From Paragemmobacter kunshanensis (lineage in GTDB: Bacteria > Pseudomonadota > Alphaproteobacteria > Rhodobacterales > Rhodobacteraceae), in NCBI RefSeq assembly GCF_011059185.1, contig NZ_JAALFE010000001.1, positions 401,532 to 465,531 of the forward strand: a stretch of DNA of 64,000 nucleotides, in the 5' to 3' direction. Shown here one piece after another: positions 47,905 through 55,307 of this stretch. A program made the position numbers and the translations under genes. The first letter of the stretch is position 1, and each line of letters begins with the position of its first letter. Below the pieces are notes generated by a model. That model saw only the letters and a program-made list of their open reading frames with translations, was not told where the DNA came from and ran no database searches.

Positions 47905-49438
47905 CAGACGTGGTTTTCTGAGAGCGGCAGGCGTCGGGCTGGCCGCAGCGGCAGCGCTGCCCCGCTTTGCCTGGTCCGCCGAGGGCGATACCTTGCGCCT
48001 GCGCGTCGGGGCGGATTTCCAGGTGCTCGATCCCTTTGGCATCATCGGGGAACTGGACGACATCATTCCGCGCTGCACCAATGTGACGCTGGTCCGCCTG
48101 GGCGACATGCGCGAAGGCAATGAATGGCGGCCATGGGCGGCGGAAAAGCTCGAATGGCTGGATGGCACGCGGCTGGCCTTCACCCTGCGCGAGGGGCTGA
48201 AATGGACCGGCGATTTCGGGCCGGTCACCGCGGCGGATGTAAAATTCTCGTTCGAGCGCATCGCAGGATCCGACAGCGCCTGGGCCTATCAGTTCGAGAA
48301 GCTGAAGGAGGTGGAGGTGATTGATGACCGCAACGGCATCATCCACCTGACCGAGGCCTTCGCCCCGTTCATCGTGATCGCCCTGCCCTATTACGGGGGC
48401 CATATCGTCAGCCAGAAGGCGGTGGAGGCGGCGGGGGGCAGCTATACCACGGAAATTCCTGCGCAATGCGGCCCCTATCTGTTCGACTCTTGGGAACAGA
48501 ACCAGAAGGTGACGCTGGTCGCCAATCCCGACTGGACGGGCGAGAAACCCGCCTTCTCGCGCGTGGAGTTCTTCATCGTCACCGATGATCAGGCCGCCCA
48601 GCTTGCCTATGAGGCCGACGCCTTCGACTTTACCCGCGTGGCCGTCGGCGCGGCGGCGCAGCTCAAATCCGGGCTGCCTGCGGGGGCTGCGATGATCGAG
48701 GCGGAGTCCACCCGCTATGCCTGGCTGACGATCAACATGAACGCAGAACCGCTGAAGGACATCCGTGTCCGTCAGGCGATCCAATATGCCTATGATGGCG
48801 ACGCCGTTCTGGCCGGCGCCTATGATGGGCTTGTGCCCCGGTCTACCGGGGTGGTCCCGCCTTCCTCCGTCTTTGCGCGTCCGTCCAATCTGATTGCGGG
48901 GCGTGACGTGGAAAAGGCCAAGGCCCTGCTGGCCGAAGCCGGGGCCGAGGGGATCGAACTGAACCTCTATGCGCTGACCGATGGCACCAGCCAGACCATT
49001 GCCCAGATCATCCAGGCGAACATGGCCGAGGCGGGTATCACCATCAACATCCAGCCGGTCGAGGATGCCGCCTATTGGGCGCTGGGCGACAAGACGGCGG
49101 GCGAGGATTACAAATCCATCGAACTGGTGCTGATGAACTTTGCCGGTGGCATCGACCCGACCGAAAACCTCGTCTGGTTCCGACCGGATCAGATCGGGAT
49201 CTATAACTGGTCCTTCTTCGACAGCCCGGAATACGAGGAACTCTATCAGGCGTCGCTGACCGAGCAGGATACCGACAAGCGCCGCGCGATGTTCAACCGG
49301 ATGGAAGACCTGATGGAGGAGTCGGGCGGATTCATCTTCATCTGCTTCGAACCCTATCTCGCGCTGCATGACGCGGATCTGGTGCCGGTGGTCCTTGCCG
49401 ACGGCCATCCCGACCCGGTAGCCTTCCGCAAGGCCTGA
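47888..49438 (+). CDS. Tat-exported peptide-type substrate-binding protein (family 5)
   Basis: A 516-residue family 5 (DppA/OppA) binding protein with a twin-arginine signal (DRRGFLRAAGVGLAAAAALP, mature near WSAEG). Landmarks are LRLRVGADFQVLDPFGIIG, the WLDGTRLAFTLREGLKWTG segment, FSFERIAGSDSAWA, and RQAIQYAYDGDAVLAGAYDG. Being last, after both ATPases, is an unusual position for a binding-protein gene. It probably determines what the amine/ester cluster takes up; the ligand is unknown. Confidence 0.92.
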   Translation: MQWRTDRRGFLRAAGVGLAAAAALPRFAWSAEGDTLRLRVGADFQVLDPFGIIGELDDIIPRCTNVTLVRLGDMREGNEWRPWAAEKLEWLDGTRLAFTLREGLKWTGDFGPVTAADVKFSFERIAGSDSAWAYQFEKLKEVEVIDDRNGIIHLTEAFAPFIVIALPYYGGHIVSQKAVEAAGGSYTTEIPAQCGPYLFDSWEQNQKVTLVANPDWTGEKPAFSRVEFFIVTDDQAAQLAYEADAFDFTRVAVGAAAQLKSGLPAGAAMIEAESTRYAWLTINMNAEPLKDIRVRQAIQYAYDGDAVLAGAYDGLVPRSTGVVPPSSVFARPSNLIAGRDVEKAKALLAEAGAEGIELNLYALTDGTSQTIAQIIQANMAEAGITINIQPVEDAAYWALGDKTAGEDYKSIELVLMNFAGGIDPTENLVWFRPDQIGIYNWSFFDSPEYEELYQASLTEQDTDKRRAMFNRMEDLMEESGGFIFICFEPYLALHDADLVPVVLADGHPDPVAFRKA

Positions 49439-49483
49439 CGGGACTACACACCGGCGAGAGAAGGCGGCCAAAGGAAAGACAGC

Positions 49484-50083
49484 TTGGCTGAAGCACCGCG
49501 CAAGAAGGCCCGCCTCCCCGCCGGGGACCGGCGGGCCCTGCTGGAGGATGCCGCCCGCGCCTGCATGGCGCGCGGCGGTATCCGCGAATTCACCGTCGAC
49601 AGGATCGTGGCCGAGGCGGGCGTGTCCCGCGGGCTGATCACGCATCATTTCGGTTCGATGGACGGTCTTCTTGTTGCCGTCTATGCCCGCATGTACCGGG
49701 AATGGATGGAGGTGATCGAAGCCCCGCGCCCGGGCCTTTCCCGGATCGAGGCCATCATCGAGGCGCTGGTATCGCCGGAACTCTTTGACCGTGATGTCCT
49801 GAACATCTGGCTGACGCTGTGGGGCGAGATTTCCAACAACCCCGTCCTGCGCGAGGCGCATCGCCAGCTTTACGGCGATTATCGCGCCACCATTGCGGCG
49901 GCCCTGCGCGAGGCGGCGCAGGCGAATGGGCGCGAACTGGATGCCGACACGGTGGCGTCAGCCTTCATCTGCCTTGTGGATGGGTTCGGCGTGCAGCGCT
50001 GTGTGGAACCGGCCCTTCTGACCGAGGCCGATGCCCGTGCCGCCTGCCGGGCCTTTCTCGGCCCGCATGTCGGGCCTTTCTGA
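49484..50083 (+). CDS. TetR-family regulator (BetI-like) of the amine/ester cluster
   Basis: A 199-residue TetR-type repressor with the N-terminal helix-turn-helix FTVDRIVAEAGVSRGLITHH (about residues 36-55) and a BetI/RutR-like C-terminal domain (LNIWLTLWGEISNNPVLREA, CLVDGFGVQRC). The start is TTG at 49484 after AAAGGAAA. It is 45 bases after the binding-protein gene in the same direction, so it probably autoregulates the cluster in response to a quaternary amine or similar ligand. An inverted repeat 55 bases beyond its stop could be its terminator or an operator. Confidence 0.88.
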   Translation: MAEAPRKKARLPAGDRRALLEDAARACMARGGIREFTVDRIVAEAGVSRGLITHHFGSMDGLLVAVYARMYREWMEVIEAPRPGLSRIEAIIEALVSPELFDRDVLNIWLTLWGEISNNPVLREAHRQLYGDYRATIAAALREAAQANGRELDADTVASAFICLVDGFGVQRCVEPALLTEADARAACRAFLGPHVGPF

Positions 50084-50422
50084 CCGGCGAATCACCTTCC
50101 TGACTCGCGATCCCGGGATTGCCGCGTTTTCCCGATTTGCAATTCCCGGTTGAATTGCATCGGCGCTTGCAGGGAAGGGTTGCCTCATTTCCGCCAAGGT
50201 TGAATCTGCGCACCGGTCGCACTGTTTCAGAAGCAGAAACGGACATGGCAGAACCCTTGGCATTACAGATGGTTCACCCAGTCAATCATGGCAGAAACAT
50301 GTCCGAAAGCCGTCAGAATACCGACTTTCGTTTAGACCTAGGTCGAAATTAACTTATCTTAACTTTCGGGGGCATTGGAACGCGGCCGGGAGAACTGGCC
50401 CAACTCTGCAAGTAGGACTGAC
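50084..50422. other. non-coding gap before the response-regulator gene
   Basis: 339 bases without a supportable gene. It contains the TGCAATTC-N6-GAATTGCA inverted repeat (50138-50159), a smaller GTTTC/GAAAC pair (50224-50240), a GACCTAGGTC palindrome (50335-50344) and a TTAAC-N5-TTAAC direct repeat (50349-50363), one base short of CtrA-box spacing. The last 100 bases are AT-rich and presumably hold the promoter of the response-regulator gene. Confidence 0.6.
50138..50159. promoter_or_regulatory. TGCAATTC-N6-GAATTGCA inverted repeat
   Basis: Perfect 8-base arms with a 6-base spacer, 55 bases after the TetR stop. It is AT-rich for a terminator stem and has no T-run, so an operator is at least as likely. 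Confidence 0.4.
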
Positions 50423-51085
50423 ATGCTGAATCTTGTTCTTGTTGATGACCAGCCAATCGTGCTTGCCGGCCTGGTCGAGATCCTGCGCGCCAATCCGCAG
50501 TACAAGGTGGCCGGAACCGGTTCCAGCGCGGAAGAGGCGCTTGATCTTGTGCGCGCCAGCGAATGCGATGTGCTGGTCGCCGAACTGAACGTTCCGGGCG
50601 ACATGATGGACACCATCCGCCGCATCAAGGACGAAAGTCCCGATACACGTGTCCTTGTCTTCACCGCCGCCAACAGCGCCGAAACCTGCGTTCAGGCCCT
50701 TTCGGCCGGGGCGACGGGCTTTGTCCTGAAGGGCAGTTCGGGGGCCGATATCTGCTATGCGATCGAAGAGGTGGCGGCAGGCAAGGAGTTCATCTCTTCC
50801 TCGCTGGTGACAAAGGTTCTGCGCGAAATGCGCCAGGCCGAACTGCGCAAGGCAGAGCGGGCGACCATCTCATTGAATACGCGCGAGGATCAGGTGATCC
50901 GCGAGCTTCTGAATGGCGCATCGAACAAGGAAATCGCCAACAAGCTGAACCTGTCGGACAAGACGGTGAAGCATTACATGACGCAGATCATGCAGAAATT
51001 CAACGCACGCAACCGGCTGGAAGTCGTGCTTGAAGTGCAGCGCATGAACGGGATCGGGGAAGGCAACCAGCGCTTCTACGCCTGA
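50423..51085 (+). CDS. NarL/LuxR-type response regulator with Asp-to-Glu phosphosite
   Basis: A 220-residue two-domain regulator. The receiver has Asp8-Asp9 (LVDDQP), Thr81 and Lys103 (VLKGSS), but the phosphoacceptor position reads LVAELNVPGD, giving Glu54 instead of Asp. A GerE/LuxR helix-turn-helix fills residues 150-205 (LNTREDQVIRELLNGASNKE, then SDKTVKHYMTQIMQKF). With the acidic pair, Thr and Lys kept, Glu54 may mimic the phosphorylated state or abolish phosphorylation. The ATG at 50423 was chosen because it starts the receiver strand directly. No kinase gene is nearby. Confidence 0.9.
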   Translation: MLNLVLVDDQPIVLAGLVEILRANPQYKVAGTGSSAEEALDLVRASECDVLVAELNVPGDMMDTIRRIKDESPDTRVLVFTAANSAETCVQALSAGATGFVLKGSSGADICYAIEEVAAGKEFISSSLVTKVLREMRQAELRKAERATISLNTREDQVIRELLNGASNKEIANKLNLSDKTVKHYMTQIMQKFNARNRLEVVLEVQRMNGIGEGNQRFYA

Positions 51086-51097
51086 GCGCCGCGGAAT

Positions 51098-51117
51098 CCG
51101 GCCTGACGGCCGGCTTT
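51098..51117 (+). terminator. hairpin after the response-regulator gene
   Basis: CCGGCC-TGAC-GGCCGG followed by CTTT, 13 bases after the stop codon. A short but GC-rich stem; a likely terminator. Confidence 0.45.
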
Positions 51118-51375
51118 CAGGAAAATCACGAGAATGGGGCGGGCCGGAATGGCCCGGACCAAGCCTTGGAAGGGGCCGGAGGGGCTTGTCCCGAAGGATC
51201 CGATCCACCCGCCGCGACGGGAAGACACCCGATCAACCGCGCCGTGTGGATGTATATACGAACGGCTGTAATACCACGGAAAGCATGGGAATTCATGCAG
51301 ATGCGGATAGAATGCAGCCTTGGGTTAACACAGTCTGACAGGCCCGGAAGGCCGTCGATCGTACCGAGAGGAGAG

Positions 51376-51900
51376 ATGCAGATGGCTAGCCGCGCTCAGG
51401 ATGTCGCAATCTATCTGTCGCACCATTTTCATCATGCCTGGGAAGGCTTTGGCTTCTTTGACCTGCAACGCCTGCTGTATCTGGCGCAGGGTTGGCATCT
51501 GGCTTCGGGGCGGGGGGTGCTGTTTTCCGAAAGCATCGGGGCGCATAAGGCGGCGCCGTTGACCTATTCGGTGAAAGGCCTGCTTCCGATGGAGGAAATG
51601 CTGCCCCATCCCGACCTTTCGCCACAGGATGAAGAGTTCCTGGACAGTTTCTGCACCACCTATGGTGTGGCAGATCGGGGCGCGGTGCGGCGGCAGGTGG
51701 ATCGGGAGGATGGCGCCTGGCGGCTGACGCAGCTGATCGGCGGCGAAGGGGCCACGGTGCATCCGCAGCTGATGGAAGCCACCTTCCGGCTGATGCTGCT
51801 GGACCATGCCGAATCCGGCCGCCAGCTTCGCAAGAGCCAGATCATCTCGCAAAAACAACGCTTTGCGGGCGGCAACGTGGTGGCGTTCCGGGGCCGATAA
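51376..51900 (+). CDS. Panacea-domain (DUF4065, SocA-like) protein
   Basis: A 174-residue protein whose first 90 residues match the Panacea/DUF4065 fold: QDVAIYLSHHFHHAW, FFDLQRLLYLAQGWHLASGR and the SIGAHKAAPLTYSVKGLL segment. Members are antitoxin-like proteins such as Caulobacter SocA, which hands its toxin to ClpXP, or phage-related regulators. No toxin-like gene is adjacent; its only neighbour is a 45-residue convergent ORF. The start at 51376 has GAGAGGAG upstream; longer frames run through non-coding sequence. The 290-base gap before it shows only the hairpin at 51098. Confidence 0.75.
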   Translation: MQMASRAQDVAIYLSHHFHHAWEGFGFFDLQRLLYLAQGWHLASGRGVLFSESIGAHKAAPLTYSVKGLLPMEEMLPHPDLSPQDEEFLDSFCTTYGVADRGAVRRQVDREDGAWRLTQLIGGEGATVHPQLMEATFRLMLLDHAESGRQLRKSQIISQKQRFAGGNVVAFRGR

Positions 51901-51918
51901 GGCCGCTCAGGCGGCCTT
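51899..51918. terminator. AAGGCCGC-TCAG-GCGGCCTT bidirectional hairpin
   Basis: Perfect 8-base arms overlap the last two bases of the Panacea stop codon and contain the stop of the minus-strand small ORF. The arrangement suggests a shared terminator for two convergent genes. Confidence 0.55.
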
Positions 51919-52044
51919 GGCGAGGGCGTGGGGGAAGGGTTTCCAGTCGAAGGCGTAGTAGCCATACATCTGGTCAAGCGCCGCGAGGGCGGCGGCGCGG
52001 GCCTTGGCTTCGGGGACCAGTCTTTTCACGTTCGGCATCTTCAT
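51907..52044 (-). CDS. small basic ORF, 45 residues, unknown
   Basis: Encodes MKMPNVKRLVPEAKARAAAL continuing AALDQMYGYYAF and ending HALAKAA: a basic, Ala-rich helix followed by an aromatic YGYYAFDW patch. An AAAGGAG site sits one base before the first ATG (seven before the second, at 52038), and the stop lies inside a perfect terminator hairpin, all signs of a genuine gene. It is convergent with the Panacea gene. No family is recognised; an antitoxin or toxin partner or a small regulatory protein are guesses. Confidence 0.55.
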   Translation of the reverse strand: MKMPNVKRLVPEAKARAAALAALDQMYGYYAFDWKPFPHALAKAA

Positions 52045-52433
52045 TCTCCTTTACGTCCAGAGAGTTAGGCCCTGAGGGGCCGCGCCGAAACCCGTTAATT
52101 CGCAAAGGCGCCATGCGGCACATGCAAGGCTGGGCCATGGCAGCAGCCGGTGCAGCCCGTCAGTGCAGCAGCCTGTGCATACGCACGCTGCACGCAGGTT
52201 CCGGTAACCTTCCCTTACGTCACCTTGCCAGAACCTCCTGTCAGTTTCGTTTCAGCCCCGCGAGAAGCGGAAAAATTGTTACAAACCCGTGCGACTACGC
52301 TTGCTGAGTCGGCATTGTCGCCATTAGCGTGGGTCACGGTCCTGGACCGTCCCCCGCATCGGCGATGGGGAACCGCACAGCCAAGGGCGTGTGGCCGGGT
52401 CAGGGCGCGAAACACGAACGGGGAGACGTTCAG
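52045..52433. other. non-coding gap before the family-1 ABC transporter
   Basis: 389 bases between the small ORF and the binding-protein gene. It holds a GTGCAGC/TGTGCAT/CTGCACG-rich stretch (about 52155-52197), an AT-rich GAAAAATTGTTACAA segment near 52270 likely to be part of a promoter, and the 15-base palindrome at 52336-52350. I can support no gene or structured RNA here. Confidence 0.55.
52336..52350. promoter_or_regulatory. ACGGTCC-T-GGACCGT palindrome, candidate operator
   Basis: Perfect 7-base arms around one central base, 83 bases before the binding-protein start. GntR- or LacI-type size; no regulator gene is next to it. Confidence 0.4.
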
Positions 52434-53537
52434 ATGAAGATTCGTAACATGCTGTTTGCCTCGGCAAGCATTGCCGGGATGCTGGTGGCACCGATTGCCC
52501 ATGCACAGTCGATGGAAGAGCTGGAGGCCGCCGCAAAGGCCGAAGGCATGCTGTCCACCATCGCCCTGCCGCATGACTGGTGCGGCTATGGCAATGTGAT
52601 CGCCGGGTTCAAGGCCAAGTATCCCGAGATCACCGTGAACGAGCTGAACCCCGATGCGGGTTCGGCGGACGAGCTTGAGGCCGTGAAGGCCAACAAGGAC
52701 AACAAGGGCCCGCAGGCACCCGACGTTCTGGATGTGGGCCTTGCCTTCGGCCCGCAGGCCAAGGCGGAAGGCCTGACCCAGGCCTACAAGGTTGCCACCT
52801 GGGACGAGATCCCCGAGAACATCAAGGATCCGGATGGCCACTGGTATGCCGACTATTACGGCGTGATGTCCTTCCTGGTGAACAAGGACATCGTCGAGAA
52901 CGTGCCGCAGGACTGGGCCGATCTGCTGAAGCCGGAATATGCGGGCATGGTGTCACTGGCCGGTGATCCGCGCGCCTCGAACCAGGCGATCCTGGGCGTT
53001 CTGGCGGCGGGCATGTCGACCGGCGCCGCGCCGGGCGAGGCTGCGGGCAAGGCGGGCCTTGAGTTCTTCAAGGCGCTGAACGATGCGGGCAACTTCGTGC
53101 CGGTCATCGGCAAGGCGGGCACGCTGGCGCAGGGCACCACGCCCATCGTCATCATGTGGGACTACAACGCCCTGTCGGCGCGCGACACGCTGGCGGGCAA
53201 CCCGCCGGTCGAGGTGGTGGTGCCGAAATCGGGCGTTCTGGCCGGTGTCTATGTGCAGGCCATTTCCGCCTATGCGCCGCAGCCGAACGCAGCGAAACTG
53301 TGGATGGAATACCTGTATTCGGACGAGGGCCAGCTTGGCTGGCTGGCGGGCTACTGCCACCCGGCCCGGTTCAACGCCATGGCCGCTGCCGGCAAGATCC
53401 CGCAGGATCTGATGGATGCGCTGCCCCCGGCAGAGGCCTATGAGGCCGCCTATTTCCCGACGCTGGAAGAGGTGGACGCGAACAAGGCCGCCGTTGTCGG
53501 CGGCTGGGATGCCGTTGTCGGCGCCAATGTCGAATAA
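52434..53537 (+). CDS. family-1 extracellular solute-binding protein of an ABC importer
   Basis: A 367-residue periplasmic binding protein with a Sec signal (MKIRNMLFASASIAGMLVAP, cleavage after AHA). Mature landmarks are LSTIALPHDWCGYGNVIAGF, the PDVLDVGLAFGPQAKAEGL segment, GHWYADYYGVMSFLVNKDI and PVEVVVPKSGVLAGVYVQAI. It resembles the PotD/thiamine/iron group of type 2 binding proteins. The ligand is not readable; genes for an Asp-box protein and L-fuconate dehydratase lie downstream. The ribosome site is GGGGAGA. Confidence 0.92.
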   Translation: MKIRNMLFASASIAGMLVAPIAHAQSMEELEAAAKAEGMLSTIALPHDWCGYGNVIAGFKAKYPEITVNELNPDAGSADELEAVKANKDNKGPQAPDVLDVGLAFGPQAKAEGLTQAYKVATWDEIPENIKDPDGHWYADYYGVMSFLVNKDIVENVPQDWADLLKPEYAGMVSLAGDPRASNQAILGVLAAGMSTGAAPGEAAGKAGLEFFKALNDAGNFVPVIGKAGTLAQGTTPIVIMWDYNALSARDTLAGNPPVEVVVPKSGVLAGVYVQAISAYAPQPNAAKLWMEYLYSDEGQLGWLAGYCHPARFNAMAAAGKIPQDLMDALPPAEAYEAAYFPTLEEVDANKAAVVGGWDAVVGANVE

Positions 53538-53552
53538 GGGCTGATGGCCCGG

Positions 53553-53590
53553 ACGCCCGCCCCCTTTGCCGGGGGCGGGCGTTTTGTGTT
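53553..53590 (+). terminator. strong stem-loop terminator/attenuator after the binding-protein gene
   Basis: Twelve-base arms ACGCCCGCCCCC / GGGGGCGGGCGT (53553-53582) with a 6-base loop and TTTTGTGTT after it. It lies 15 bases past the binding-protein stop and before the permease genes, so it should lower permease expression relative to the binding protein. Confidence 0.8.
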
Positions 53591-53649
53591 ACGCAAGATC
53601 AACGGGGCCGGAAAGCGCCCCGAGGAAACGGAACCGACAGGGGAACAGG

Positions 53650-54528
53650 ATGGCCGATGACCGACCCGCGCAAGGGCCGCGCTTTCGCTGGCCGGTGGAA
53701 TGGCTGGGCATCCTGCCCTTTGCTGTCTTTGCGGTTCTGTTCCTGATCCTGCCGACGATGAAGATCGTCGTCGGCGCGTTCCAGACGCCCGAGGGCGGTT
53801 TCACCTTTCAGAACATCATCGAGTTGAACACAGACTCGATCCGGTCGGCCTACTGGACCTCGATCAAGCTGTCTTTCGTGACGGCGCTGCTGGGCTGTGC
53901 AGTGGGCTTTGCCATGGCGGCGGCGGTGGTCTTTGGCGGGCTGCCCAAGGGGATACGGTCGCCCCTGCTGACATTTTCGGGGGTGGCATCGAATTTCGCG
54001 GGCGTGCCGCTGGCCTTCGCCTTTATCGCGACGCTGGGGCCTGTGGGCCTTGTGACGGTGTGGCTGCGGACGGAGTTCGGGATCAACCTGCGGGCGATGG
54101 GGTTCAACCTGCTGTCCTTCTGGGGGCTGGTGATCACCTATCTGTTCTTCCAGATCCCGCTGATGATCCTGATCATCACCCCCGCGCTGGACGGGTTGAA
54201 GCGGGAATGGCGTGAGGCGGCGGCGGTCTTGGGCGCGACGGGCGTGCAGTATTGGCGGATGGTGGCGCTGCCCATCCTGTTTCCGTCGATCCTGGGGACA
54301 TTCGCGCTGCTGTTCGCCAATGCCTTTGGCGCAGTGGCGACGGCCTTCGCGCTGACGGGGCCGCAGTTGAACATCGTGCCGATCAAGCTGTTCGCGCAGA
54401 TCCGGGGGGATGTGCTGGGCAACCCCAACCTGGGCTATGCGCTGGCCTTCGGGATGATCGTGATCACGGCGGCGGCGAATTTCCTTTATATCTGGCTGCG
54501 CGTGCGGTCGGAAAGGTGGCTGAAATGA
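53650..54528 (+). CDS. PotB-like ABC transporter permease
   Basis: A 292-residue permease with six spans. VEWLGILPFAVFAVLFLILP is the first; the EAA loop is WREAAAVLGATGVQYWRMVA. SVAFGGLPKG-type periplasmic segments and NAFGAVATAFALTGPQLNIV near the end fit the spermidine/putrescine permease type. The ATG at 53650 follows AGGGGAACAGG. The stop overlaps the next start. Confidence 0.92.
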   Translation: MADDRPAQGPRFRWPVEWLGILPFAVFAVLFLILPTMKIVVGAFQTPEGGFTFQNIIELNTDSIRSAYWTSIKLSFVTALLGCAVGFAMAAAVVFGGLPKGIRSPLLTFSGVASNFAGVPLAFAFIATLGPVGLVTVWLRTEFGINLRAMGFNLLSFWGLVITYLFFQIPLMILIITPALDGLKREWREAAAVLGATGVQYWRMVALPILFPSILGTFALLFANAFGAVATAFALTGPQLNIVPIKLFAQIRGDVLGNPNLGYALAFGMIVITAAANFLYIWLRVRSERWLK

Positions 54529-55307
54529 TGCGCCTTGTCGCCTGGGGCACGCTGGTTCTGGGGTGCCTGTATTTCCTGCTGCCGCTGCTGGGGATGACCG
54601 AGTTCAGCCTGAAGATGCGGCGGGGGGAATATTCCCTTGACGCCTATCGCGTGGTCTTTGCCGATCCGCGGTTCTGGGAAACCTTCGGCTATTCGCTGGC
54701 GCTGTCGGCGGCGACGATCGTGGTGGGCGTGGTGCTGGTGGTGCCGACGGCCTATTGGGTGCGGCTGCGCCTGCCGCAGGCGCGGCCCTTCGTGGAATTC
54801 GTGACGCTGCTGCCGCTGGTGATTCCGGCGATCGTGATCGTGTTCGGCTATATCCGGCTTTACAACACATCCAGCTTCCTGCCGCTGACGGGATCGGCCT
54901 TTGGCACGGATATCCTCTTGACGATGGGATATGCGACGCTGGCGCTGCCCTACATGTATCGCAGCGTCGATACCGGGTTGCGGACGATTGATGTGGGCGT
55001 GCTGACGGAGGCGGCGCAGAGCCTTGGCGCGGGGTGGTTTACCATCCTGGCGCGGATCATCCTGCCCAATGTGATGGTGGCGGTGCTGTCGGGGGCCTTT
55101 CTGACGCTGGCCATCGTGATGGGGGAATTCACCATGGCGGCGCTGCTGAACCGCCCGGCCTTCGGGCCCTATATGCAGCTTCTGGGGGCGAACCGCGCCT
55201 ATGAGCCGCCCGCGTTGGCCGTGATCGCCTTTGCCATCACCTGGGGCTGCATGGGGCTGATGCAGCTTGTGACCCGATTTGCCAAACATGAAAGGGCGAA
55301 GGCCTGA
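54525..55307 (+). CDS. PotC-like ABC transporter permease
   Basis: A 260-residue partner permease with six spans (first LVAWGTLVLGCLYFLLPLLG) and the EAA loop TEAAQSLGAGWFTILARIIL. It begins at one of two consecutive ATG codons overlapping the previous stop, and its stop overlaps the ATPase start (TGATG). Confidence 0.92.
   Translation: MMRLVAWGTLVLGCLYFLLPLLGMTEFSLKMRRGEYSLDAYRVVFADPRFWETFGYSLALSAATIVVGVVLVVPTAYWVRLRLPQARPFVEFVTLLPLVIPAIVIVFGYIRLYNTSSFLPLTGSAFGTDILLTMGYATLALPYMYRSVDTGLRTIDVGVLTEAAQSLGAGWFTILARIILPNVMVAVLSGAFLTLAIVMGEFTMAALLNRPAFGPYMQLLGANRAYEPPALAVIAFAITWGCMGLMQLVTRFAKHERAKA

Noticed and set aside
47528..49861. A 777-codon minus-strand frame opposite the DppF/DppA-like genes
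   Set aside because: Antisense to clear ABC transporter genes, no motifs and no ribosome site.
50349..50362. A CtrA box upstream of the response regulator
   Set aside because: The two TTAA units are six, not seven, bases apart, so it is listed only as a repeat.
52045..52433. tRNA, small structured RNA or extra coding gene in the 389-base gap
   Set aside because: No T-loop GTTCGA-type sequence, no clear cloverleaf, and short frames here lack ribosome sites and protein-like composition.
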